From the NCBI GenBank assembly GCA_900175165.2, contig FWWN02000658.1, positions 62,001 through 126,000 on the forward strand: a stretch of 64,000 bases of DNA. The letters run 5' to 3'. The notes beneath the pieces are model-generated. The model was given only the letters and a program-made list of their open reading frames with translations, was not told where the DNA came from and ran no database searches. The DNA is from Rhizomucor pusillus (Eukaryota > Mucoromycota > Mucoromycetes > Mucorales > Lichtheimiaceae). The position numbers and the translations under genes are program-made. Shown in pieces: positions 55,133-64,000 of the stretch. Every line of letters begins with the position of its first letter. The stretch's first letter is position 1.

Positions 55133-56281
55133 TTACCATTCGATGAAAAGATTATTTGAATCAAAGTTTGATGCTGTGGAAGATTGCAATGATAACAAAG
55201 TAGGATGGTCGAGTTTCGCGCCATGCTGGAGCATTAGTCCAATGATAGCTGCATTTTTATCACGAATTGCGTCCGATAATCCTCTCAGAGCTCCAGTACT
55301 GTTGGGATCCGCACCGTGCTCCAAAAGTTGACGAGCAATATCATAATTCCCTGCACGCAACGCTTCACGGAGAGGCATTCCATTCAACGCATCTGGATCA
55401 GCGTGGTGAGCGAGGAGTATTCGTACAATTTCCGCTGCATCGTTCCGACAGGCATGTCGCAGAGGCCAATCTTGCTGACAGCGAGGATCTGCGCCTGCTC
55501 GAAGAAGAGAGATGACAGACGATAGATTGTTGTTGCTTATTGCATATTTCAAAGGTGCATTTCTGTTTGCTTGCGGATTGGCTCCTGCCTCGAGTAACCG
55601 ATCAACTATTTGCCAATGGCCCTTATGTGCCGCATTCTGCAGCGCTGCATCGTTAAACATGCTCACATCCGCTCCCGGCAATAAAAGTTCAACGAGTTCA
55701 ACGTGCCCATGCAAGCATGCGCGTCGCAAATGTCGCTCTCGATTTCTGTGAATATCGCAGCCATATTTCTCCATGAGATGGCGCACAACGTCGACTTGAT
55801 TTTCGGCGCAAGCTAGCATAAGCACTCTATCTTCGCCGTTTGGTTGATGAATATCGGCATTGTACGAATTGACTATCAGATCGATGATATTTGTTGAACC
55901 CTTCATGGCGGCTACATTCAGAAAATGGCCCAAGGTTCGTTTGGATGGTTGCATAGCATCTAACAATTTGGCACAAAGCTCTTCATCCTGGTTTTCGCAA
56001 GCTTTCCAGTAGAGCCAGTCGCCATCTGCGCGAGGGTTACAGCCCATTCGTAGCAAGTTGTCCACAACGTCAATGTTAGCAATCTTGCTGGACATGGCCC
56101 TCTCTCCGAGCGACGCAATTTTGCCATAGCGATGGAATAGGTATTGCGAACGTACAAGCGACGACTGCGAGAGTCCCCAGAATGACTTTGAGACGACAGC
56201 AAGGTTGGGATTCTGTGCATATACAAAGATTTGGGTTAGCAACTCCACAGGCAGATCGTCCAGCCGGCAGCGTCTATGCAT
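55133..56281 (-). CDS. F-box/ankyrin-repeat protein
   Basis: Single exon of 382 residues. An F-box-like motif opens the protein (LDDLPVELLTQIFVYAQN, residues about 7-25), followed from about residue 100 by eight or so ankyrin repeats with units such as GHVELVELLLPGAD, GHWQIVDRLLEAGANP, NDAAEIVRILLAHHADP and GNYDIARQLLEHGADP. Such proteins recruit substrates to SCF ubiquitin ligases, the ankyrin part being the binder; the substrate is unknown. The frame is open further 5' without ATG, with an AG just at its beginning (56407), so an upstream exon is possible. I chose the first ATG because it places the F-box at the N-terminus. Confidence 0.82.
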   Translation of the reverse strand: MHRRCRLDDLPVELLTQIFVYAQNPNLAVVSKSFWGLSQSSLVRSQYLFHRYGKIASLGERAMSSKIANIDVVDNLLRMGCNPRADGDWLYWKACENQDEELCAKLLDAMQPSKRTLGHFLNVAAMKGSTNIIDLIVNSYNADIHQPNGEDRVLMLACAENQVDVVRHLMEKYGCDIHRNRERHLRRACLHGHVELVELLLPGADVSMFNDAALQNAAHKGHWQIVDRLLEAGANPQANRNAPLKYAISNNNLSSVISLLRAGADPRCQQDWPLRHACRNDAAEIVRILLAHHADPDALNGMPLREALRAGNYDIARQLLEHGADPNSTGALRGLSDAIRDKNAAIIGLMLQHGAKLDHPTLLSLQSSTASNFDSNNLFIEW

Positions 56282-56573
56282 TGAGCATTGCAGACGGGAA
56301 GAATATGTTCCGACGCTGGATGCTTGTGCCACGAAACATTTTGCGGGGCGCGAGCTTTCATTCTTTTTGGGCGATCTAAATGCGACTCTCCTCCACGTGA
56401 TCTGCAAATATCCGCATGAGTCTCTGAGCAGTCAAACGTATAGCAGCTACTCTTGATCAACTCACATACTTGACCAAGCAGCTCAAACAACTTGTCATCC
56501 AAAAAATCAAAAAAGAGGGGAATTGTTTACTACGATAGATGACAGTACGGAGATCAAAAATGGAATGAAAGTT

Positions 56574-57889
56574 CTAGTAGCTTTGCATGGAAGGATAGGC
56601 ATTTCCGAGGTCCGGAGTAGATTGAGTAAAGGTTTCCGTTTGCTTGATGCTACCGGAGCCAGTGCTGCTAACTTTAGACTTGGAGATTAGTTCCGCAGCG
56701 ACATCCATAAAGTCTTGCACTGCCTCCGGAGTAATTTGATAATGAAGAACAACGCGAGTGACAGTGCCTGCACTTTTAGTGATCTTGATTCTCTTTTCGC
56801 TTAGGGCATTAGCGAGCTGCTCGACAGTCAAATTGACAGGTGCAAGATCGATAAACAACATGTTAGTTTCACATGGTAGCGCAAGGTGAACACCGAGATC
56901 CTGGAGATGTCTAGCCAGCTTTGCGGCCAATTGATGCGTTTCTGCTAAGCGAGGAACAACTGTATCGATACAGTGACGAGCAGCAAGGGCCAAAAAGCCA
57001 GCTTGACGCCAACCACCACCCAAGAGCTTTCTCAAGTGACGAGCATGGCGGATACGATCAGTCGTACTGGCGACGATGGAGCCAATGGGAGCACCGGCAC
57101 CCTTTGATAAGCAGACGGAAATGGTGTCAAATAATTGGCCATATTCTTTCATGGAGACACCTGTCGCAGCACTTGCGTTCCACAAACGAGCGCCATCCAG
57201 ATGGAGATAGAGTCCGTTTGCATTGCAATACTCCCGAATTCTCTTGATCTCTTCGATGGGCATCAAAGTGCCATTCAATGTATTTTCCAGAGCGACGACT
57301 ATCGATTGTTTTCCCCGTGGGTCAGATCGAAACAAAGTAGGCGCTTTTTTCCCGGTTTATCCGGTATTTGTTTGCTCACCTCGAGTAGGTGCACCGCACA
57401 GGGTATCTGTGACAATATTTGCTTTGACATCTTCCACGGTCAAATATTTGCCGTTTTTCGGCATCACCGGTGTGACGCTAGCCTGGGAATGGTAGCTGAG
57501 ACCGCCGCATTCGTGGACGAAAATATGAGCGCGAGCATCACACAGAACAGAGTGAGGTGGTTGCGTCAACAATGTACGCAATCCAAGTTGATTTGTCATT
57601 GTGCCGCTGGCACAGAACAAGGCCGCCTCTTGACCAAGCAAATCGGCCATAAATGCTTCCAATTCATTCACATTCTTGTCAGCCTGATCATACCAGAGAG
57701 GGTACCTTTGTGTCAAGCTTTCTGCAGACAAAGGGCTTGTCATTGAATGTTTGCTCTTACCGCAAACACATCATCGCCGCGGGATGCCATTTTCATGATA
57801 TCAAACATTTCATCTGTAGGAATGGTAGCAGTGTCGCTTGTGAAATCGTACACATGCTCAATAGCATCCGTTGTAGACGAAGGCGACAT
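56574..57889 (-). CDS. GLY1: L-threonine aldolase (low specificity)
   Basis: PLP enzyme splitting threonine into glycine and acetaldehyde. Three exons: 57889-57761, 57683-57380 and 57298-56574, 385 residues. Marks: DFTSDTATIPTDEM and GDDVFAADKNVNELE near the N-terminus, ALFCASGTMTNQL, LENTLNGT, LHLDGARLWNA, and the PLP lysine in SVCLSKGAGAPIGS. The acceptor of intron 1 (57684) and of intron 2 (57299) were chosen to restore these conserved strings. The frame is open upstream of the start with a basic, Ser-rich segment, so a mitochondrial form cannot be excluded. The tail of about 30 residues is Ser/Thr-rich and not conserved. Confidence 0.95.
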
Positions 57890-58440
57890 TTTCGTGTCCT
57901 GTTTGAGGAGAAGAGAACTGAAAAATGAACTGGAAAATGTTCGGCCTTTTTGATTTTTAAGGCGGAGATGGACACATTTTACCACGCTCCCATTAGCTCT
58001 CAAAATTGCGCCAAAAAATCTGGACCTTTTATTTGATATTAACAGCAGTGAGCCACAGCGCATTAAGCATCTGGCTCTAGTCAGTTCTCCAAGGGCACAA
58101 GTCAACAGGAGTCAGGAGCTAATAAAAGCCGTTTATGGGCAAAGGTAAGAATGGGGAAGGCTGTGAAGAATGGGGAGGTTAAGAAACGGAAACACATTAG
58201 GTGGTGGCGGGAGATCATTGTTGCGTGACTCGAACATTATTCCAGATATTTAATGTATTAGGAAGTTGGGTCAGTGAGTCCAGAACGGACTGCATATCGC
58301 ATCAGAATTCAATAAGACATCACGATTCCATACGTCCTAATCCTGGAAAAAGTGAGAAAGAAGATACATGTAGCAGAAGGGACAAGTGAAAGAGTATCAT
58401 CGTGTGCATGCCAGAAGTCGTCAATTTATCAAAAGAATGT
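57890..58440. other. Intergenic, promoter side of threonine aldolase
   Basis: No gene. Left part is the 5' flank of threonine aldolase; the right part adjoins the transposon relic. Confidence 0.5.
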
Positions 58441-58473
58441 CTTGGCATCCATGCGTTGCATTATTTCTGCACC

Positions 58474-59500
58474 TCAGAGTTGCTCTCTGCGGCACTTGCC
58501 TAAGCATTTGTAGGAATGAGAGACGAAACCTTTGTGATCCTTCAACTTTAAGCTGTCAGTAGCTTCACTGATCCTAGTCATAAGTGTTTCCTTTTCCAAG
58601 AATCTGTTACGTTTAAATTTGCTTTTGACGACTGACCAAAACTGTTCAAGCGGGTTAAGCTCGGGAGAGTGTGATGGCAGGTAGGCACAACGTAACCTCC
58701 GGACGTGGTATACTTGGCTAGCATCATCAGACTTATGGATGGGGATATTATCCATTACAAGGTAGTAGTCCCTCATGTGCGGATACTGGTCCATTTCGTC
58801 CATTGTAGCCTTCAGGAAGCTTAGGTAATACCCGTTATGGTTCCTGTCTTCATAAGCTCAGCGTCTGCTCCTCGCTTTCTGTTCTTGACCGGCGGCTGCG
58901 TTAATCTCGGGCTGCACTTCGCCAGACTGGAGCCAGAGATCGCGCCCAAAATGGTGGTTGTCTGCGCTCGTATTTTGGGTAGTGACTGTCGCAGGGGAGG
59001 CTTTCTTCGACCAGGCCATAATGCGCTTCATGTTACATGGAAAGCAGACTCAACCACGAAGACGCAATTGCTCCTGAAATCCATTTCTGTCCCCTCCCAC
59101 TTGCGCACCCAATCAACCGCTGTTGGATCTTCTCCTCGCTGTTCCTGTCTGCAGACTGGAACCGGGTCTTCTTGAACGATAAGTTGAAGTGGGTCCTCAC
59201 AAAGTCATAAACATTACTCTAGAGACCTTGAGTCATTCTCTGAAACAATCGTTCTCATCAATGTATTCCAAGATCACCTTCTTATGTTCTTCGGAAGGAT
59301 ACCTGGGCGACGAACCCTCTTAGGCTTCGCAAAGATGGTGTCAGGACCCTTTCATACTGCTCAGTCCATTTTTGTCCTGTACGAACATGAATCCTAACTC
59401 CTTGCAGCAGCTGACGCGTTCGTAACCTTCTCAAACGTCACTTTAAAGAACCTCACTCTATCCTGGTCTATGTAGATTGCGTAAACTCGCTTTGAAGGTC
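58474..59500 (-). pseudogene. Tc1/mariner-type transposase relic, copy 2
   Basis: Better preserved copy of the relic at 29.6-30.3 kb, in opposite orientation. The C-terminal frame (58803-58474) has YLVMDNIPIHKSDD with the second catalytic aspartate and SHSPELNPLEQFW with the final glutamate. Further upstream on the same strand VFVVESAFH matches the first catalytic motif, where the usual aspartate (VF-D-ES) is valine (codon 59054-59052). An in-frame TGA follows two codons later, and weaker helix-turn-helix sequence extends to about 59500. It is therefore inactive. Flanking inverted repeats were not found. Confidence 0.8.
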
Positions 59501-60370
59501 GCTTCTCCCATGCGAACATCTGCATCCTTTGCATCTTCGACATGCATTGCAATGGATTCGCAGTTGCTCTTGTGAGATATACTCTGCAAGTACTGTGTGT
59601 GAGAGCTCACGGTCTCAATAGTATATGACTCTCATCGATTACGGAGTTCACGGACTCAGGCTTGCCACGCTTGTTAACGACGTTGCCTTGCCCATCTTCA
59701 TGGCAAAACTAGTTACCCATTTTGAAATGTGTGCTTCGGTGTGGTACTTTTGAGTGTGTGAAATGGTAGAAAAAAAAGAAGAAAGACGTAAGCCGAAACA
59801 CTAAATATAGTCCTCAGTGTGCCAAGCTTTGTGGACAAGACTTTCTGGTTATGCGACATCTGCTTTGTAAGCCTACGACATCTATTCTTTGGGATACGCA
59901 AATTTGATTTTTGACCAAATGCGACACCAATTTTCACTGGGAGTGACATAGCTTTCCGGAAAGAGTGTATTGATTCAGAGGACTGTCGCTAGCTATAATA
60001 GAGAACAACCCTGAGCAAAACTGCTTAATATGTCGTTACTAGTATAATCTCTATCTACCAATACGACTCAAAAGATACAAACACTACAAGTTAGATATGG
60101 ACATCGAATCAGCTCTATAGGTACAACTGAGCTGCTATCTAAATGGAATCGTGAGCAATAAAACTACTCTTCCCTAGAACCATGGTCCCGGATTCGAGAG
60201 CTTCTTGGGGATGTTCCGGGCACAAAGGCATAAATTTTCGCCCACTTACCAATCTGGTTTTGATTTTTAAAGGTACGCTGAACCTAATTCGCTGACCCTA
60301 CGAACCCACGATTTTAGCATTTGTCATTGAAAATCTTTATTAACACACCTTTTCCCGTACTTATCAAACC
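59501..60370. other. Intergenic, no gene seen
   Basis: Low-coding sequence between the transposon relic and the acyl-CoA dehydrogenase. One minus-strand frame (59949-59713) has no motif. The last 200 bp must contain the dehydrogenase promoter. Confidence 0.5.
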
Positions 60371-62009
60371 ATGGCTACCAATTCGCTCGTCGACATAGCC
60401 AAGCTCTCACCAAAATTCCAAGATCTCTATGCCAAGGCACAGGATTTTGTTGAGGTATGTCCCCCACGATAGTATGTAAAATGGACTCGTCTAACAAAGA
60501 ATGAGAATATTAGAATGATTGTATCCCAGCGGAAAAGGTTTACGCTGCACAGATGGGACAAGGCGATCAGAGATGGAAGGTAAAGCATGAGTATATCGAC
60601 AATTCTACGTATTTGACTTCTAAAGAGATGAATACAATGTTACTATTGGCAGGTCGTTCCACCCGTTATTGAAGAATTGAAAGCAAAGGCGCGTTCCTTG
60701 GGATTGTGGAACCTATTCCTGGGCCGCGATTATCCTGAAGGTGCCGGACTCACCAACCTCGAGTATGCTCTCATAGCTGAAATCAGTGGCCGTTCCAGCC
60801 TCGCGCCTGAAGCTATGAACTGCTCAGCCCCTGATACAGGCAATATGGAAGTGTTTGCAAAGTATGGTACGCCTGCGCAAAAGGAAAAATGGCTCAAGCT
60901 CTTGTTGGATGGCAAGATCCGTTCTGCTTTCGCAATGACTGAGCCAGCTGTCGCGTCCTCTGATGCTACGAACATTGAGACAAATATCCGTCGCGAGGGC
61001 AACGAGTATGTTATCAACGGCCGTAAATGGTGGATCTCTGGTGCAGGCGACCCTCGCTGCGCCGTATTCTTGGTCATGGGCAAATCCGATCCAAACAATG
61101 CAAACAGACACAGACAGCAAAGTTTGGTAATTGTGCCTGCTAGCACGCCCGGTATCACTGTTGTCCGACCGATGCAGGTCTTTGGCTTTGATGATGCACC
61201 TGAAGGTCACTGCGAAGTTGTCTTCAAAGACGTACGCGTTCCTGTCGAGAACATCGTTCTCGGCGAAGGTCGCGGATTTGAAGTTATCCAAGGACGTCTT
61301 GGTCCTGGTCGTATTCACCACTGGTAAGGCTTTTTGCGAGCATGATGGTCTCTGTGAAGAAATATCACGAAAGGTTTCTAACCCTGCATTCTGCTTCTTT
61401 AGTATGCGCTGCATTGGAAAGGCAGAACGTGCACTTGAATTAATGATTGCTCGTGTCACTGATCCTTCACGCCGTACATTCGGCAAAAACTTGGCAGAAC
61501 ACGGAACTATCGTGGCAGATATCGCACGGTCCCGCATTGAAATTGATCAAGCCCGGTTCTTGGTGTTGAATGCTGCCAAAAAGATCGATCTAGTCAAGGC
61601 CAAGGGAGCTATGAAGGAAATCGGCATGGCAAAGGTATCCATCGTAATATACACGATCTCTCTGTTGCTGTTCCCTAACAAATTTCCATAGATCGCGACT
61701 CCTACGATGTTACAGAATGTAGTCGACCGTGCAATGCAGGCTTACGGCGCTGCTGGTTTGTCGCAAGATACTCCATTAGCTGGATTCTTCACTCGCGCAC
61801 GCACGCTTCGCTACGCTGATGGTCCCGATGAGGTATGATAAGCTCTTGCTGCATACAATCTAAACAGTTCGGCAATCGATCTAACTTTATTGCAGGTGCA
61901 TCGCAACCAGCTCGGAAAGGTCGAGCTTCGCCGCGCTGCCGAGATTGTAGCAAAGCAGAACGAGCAGAGACAATCCAGTGATAAGAAATTGGCAAACTCG
62001 AAACTGTAA
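60371..62009 (+). CDS. Acyl-CoA dehydrogenase (ACAD10/11-like), peroxisomal
   Basis: FAD enzyme introducing a trans-2 double bond into acyl-CoAs. Six exons: 60371-60454, 60514-60579, 60653-61323, 61403-61634, 61692-61832 and 61896-62009, 435 residues. Marks: [16 protein letters not shown] (FAD/substrate), [30 protein letters not shown], and [18 protein letters not shown] with [10 protein letters not shown] at the C-terminus. The sequence fits the ACAD10/11 and fungal long-chain group. It ends in SKL, a strong peroxisomal import signal; many fungi run this oxidation in peroxisomes with oxygen or a carrier as acceptor. An N-terminal mitochondrial signal is not evident. Confidence 0.94.
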
Positions 62010-62194
62010 TCTTACCTTGTGATATTACATTTTATAATTTGTTGACACCGACTGTCAACCATTTCAATTATCGTAATAAAAATTGCGGGTTTACCTGGTT
62101 TGAAAATCTGGGGTTAATAGTGGGCAAAAAAGCCCGCGCATGTCGCAAAAAAAGTCTGTATGACGTGCCTCCTCGTTTACTTTAATTCTCCCCA

Positions 62195-63458
62195 ATGAGG
62201 AATCTCGTCGTCTTTGGAGGCTCGTCGCACCCTGAGCTGACAAAAGCTGTCTGTAATCGCCTGGGAATCTCGCCCGGAAAGACAAAGCTTTCAAAATTCA
62301 GCAACAACGAAACAAGCGTTGAAGTACACGAGTCAGTCCGTGAACAAGACGTCTTTATTATCCAGTCTGGCAGCGGTCATGTCAACGACACATTGTTCGA
62401 ACTATTGATCCTTATTAATGCTTGCAAGATCGCTTCTGCAAAGAGGATTACGGCGGTCATTCCTTATTTCCCTTACTCACGACAAGCTGACATGCCGTTC
62501 AAGTCGTCTGCCGGCGCACCATTGGAACGGCTGCCAATGACTCCCCGACCAGAAAACCAACAGGAAGCTTCTACGGAGAATGTGTCTCAATTATTGTATC
62601 AGAAGCTTGCAAAAATGTCTGTAGAAACTAACAGCAACAACAATAACAACGACGACGAATGCTCCAGTTATCGGGAATGGGTAGCTCGATCTGGAACTCT
62701 CGTGGCAAACCTTCTCACATGCGCAGGTAAGGAAGAAGGATGATCGTTTCAAGTGTCACAACGATTTGACATGGTAATTGCTGTTTCAGGCGCTGATCAC
62801 ATTATTTCGCTGGACATGCATGACCCTCAATTCCAAGGCTTCTTTGATTGTCCGTTCGATAATCTCGTCAGTATGCCATTGATGATCCGATATATCAAAT
62901 TGAACATCCCCAACTATCAAGATGCTGTAATTGTATCCCCAGACGCGGGAGGCGCGAAAAGGCAAGATATCATATATACGCGTCGACGAAGCAGGAACGT
63001 ACAGTTAACACTCTACTCTCAATAGAGCTACCGCCATTGCAGAGAAGTTATGCATGGATTTTGCACTTATTCACAAGGAACGTCGTCAAGTATCCACCCA
63101 GAAACGGGATCTTATGCTCGTTGGTGATGTAAGAGGAAAAGAATGCATTTTGATCGACGATATTTGCGACACAAGCTATACTATCACTCGAGCGGCAAGA
63201 ATGCTGAGAGAAAACGGCGCACTTAAAGTATACGCCATTGTTTGTCACGCTATTCTGTCTGGCAGTGCACTGGAAAACATTGAAAAAAGCGATATAAATC
63301 AAATCGTCGTCAGCAACTCGATCCCACAAAACGAGCATCTGCAGAGCTCCAAAATCAAGGTGTTTGATGTGGCACCTTTGTTTGCGGAAGCTATCCGACG
63401 TATTCACTTTGGTGAATCTGTATCCATGTTGTTTGACGCTCAACATGAAATTGTGTAA
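62195..63458 (+). CDS. PRS5: Ribose-phosphate pyrophosphokinase, fungal long-insert type
   Basis: PRPP synthetase subunit making phosphoribosyl pyrophosphate for nucleotide, His and Trp synthesis. Three exons: 62195-62726, 62790-62961 and 63026-63458, 378 residues. Present are [60 protein letters not shown] and the PRPP loop [11 protein letters not shown]. Between residues about 100 and 165 lies an insert rich in Pro, Gln and Asn (SNNNNNDDE), as in the fungal Prs1/Prs5 type. The PRPP loop and the HDPQ segment differ from the standard enzyme, which suggests a regulatory subunit. Intron 62962-63025 is GC-AG (AAAAG|GCAAGA). Confidence 0.93.
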
Positions 63459-63828
63459 ATATGACTGTCTCCGATTTCTTGCGTTCTCCATTTGAAATAG
63501 ATATTTTACATTTTGACTGTTTTGGAATTGAAGAAATCCCGTCATTTGATGAACATTTGATCTTTTCTAGCGCTGGATAACACGGCGCTGCAGAAATGGA
63601 TTATACAGAATAAAGTCAAAAGCGGATCAGGACGCCGCTTATTTTGCTGCTTATTTGTCTCTAAAATCCATTCTTCATTCTGGTATGTTTGATATGCAAA
63701 CTAGAATGATTAGTAGCAGATGCTTGAAAGTCTCCGACCTAGTACAAGGAACATGTTGCAATAGTATGTAGCAACTGTAGATAGAGAGAATCGGACATTG
63801 TCGCTTGCTTTCAGATAATTGTACTTAA
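63459..63828. other. Intergenic
   Basis: 3' flank of the PRPP synthetase gene and presumed promoter of the next gene. Nothing else is visible. Confidence 0.5.
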
Positions 63829-64000
63829 ATGGACGTAAAATTCGAGCCTCACACTGTAGTTTCAGTGTATCGGAGAGACGGATCGCTTGTACAAAGTCAG
63901 TTTTATTTTCGGCTTGGCAACCATGTTAAAAATAGTAAGCTTGTGCAACAAGGCGACTTTAAGCGTAAGTGGACCTCAGTCTCAGACAAAAGTATGCTTG
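63829..64000 (+). CDS. Start of an unidentified gene, cut by the window end
   Basis: From the ATG at 63829 the frame is open to the end of the window (57 residues, MDVKFEPHTVVSVYRRDG ...). A good donor (C|GTAAGT) lies near 63965, so the first exon may end there with FKR. I do not recognise the protein. Confidence 0.4.
   Translation, partial: MDVKFEPHTVVSVYRRDGSLVQSQFYFRLGNHVKNSKLVQQGDFKRKWTSVSDKSML

Noticed and set aside
57684..57760. AG sites after CTGCAG in threonine aldolase intron 1
   Set aside because: They give the wrong phase or a stop; only the AG before GCTGAC restores GDDVFAADKNVNELE.

Overview
The window is nuclear DNA of a filamentous fungus, most likely an early-diverging (Mucoromycota-type) one. 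This rests on many short GT-AG introns (typically 50-80 nt) in almost every gene, fungal-specific genes (plasma-membrane H+-ATPase, PacC/Rim101, a PRPP synthetase with the fungal long insert), a queuosine-tRNA enzyme subunit that baker's yeast lacks, and relics of transposons, including a Fanzor-like (TnpB-family) protein. The taxonomic placement is inference; the gene content is read directly. Two 50-base runs of N mark assembly gaps. I found no tRNA, rRNA or CRISPR array. Splice sites were placed by eye from reading phase and family knowledge, so single boundaries may be off by a base or two.

Layout. 1-5.6 kb: 3' part of PMA1-type H+-ATPase, SmD3 and RCL1 sharing a 139-bp divergent promoter, then a Rab18-type GTPase. 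5.6-10.1 kb: gene-poor, holding a broken CACTA/Tnp2-type transposase. 10.1-28.9 kb: dense housekeeping block with dihydroorotase, QTRT2, a kelch-repeat multi-membrane protein, a FAT1-type acyl-CoA synthetase, PacC, a peroxisomal 4CL-like ligase, a small basic coiled-coil protein, NADH-cytochrome b5 reductase and a sulfotransferase-fold protein. 29-33.7 kb: transposon-rich island with a Tc1/mariner relic, a decayed zinc-finger gene interrupted by a 298-bp palindromic element, and a divergent decayed partner. 33.9-36.7 kb: hexokinase and a TMEM223-like mitochondrial protein. 36.7-41.3 kb: second island with a gypsy reverse-transcriptase scrap and a Fanzor-like nuclease. 41.3-57.9 kb: a small serine-rich protein, an MFSD5-type transporter, PDCD2/Tsr4, transaldolase, a 26-exon ATR/Mec1 kinase, an F-box/ankyrin protein and threonine aldolase. 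58.4-59.5 kb: another Tc1/mariner relic. 60.4-63.5 kb: peroxisomal acyl-CoA dehydrogenase and PRPP synthetase. The window ends in an unidentified gene start.

How the genes relate. Several serve central metabolism: hexokinase and transaldolase feed ribose phosphate to PRPP synthetase, and dihydroorotase uses the same pyrimidine branch. A second theme is fatty-acid activation and breakdown: the FAT1-type synthetase, a 4CL-like ligase ending in AKL and an acyl-CoA dehydrogenase ending in SKL. Ribosome production is represented by RCL1 and PDCD2/Tsr4. These links are functional; nothing shows co-transcription.

The most interesting features are the Fanzor-like gene at about 39-40.5 kb, an unusually high number of GC-AG introns (six of roughly 110), a 14-nt microexon, a tandemly duplicated 3' splice site, and the decayed gene with its palindromic insertion.
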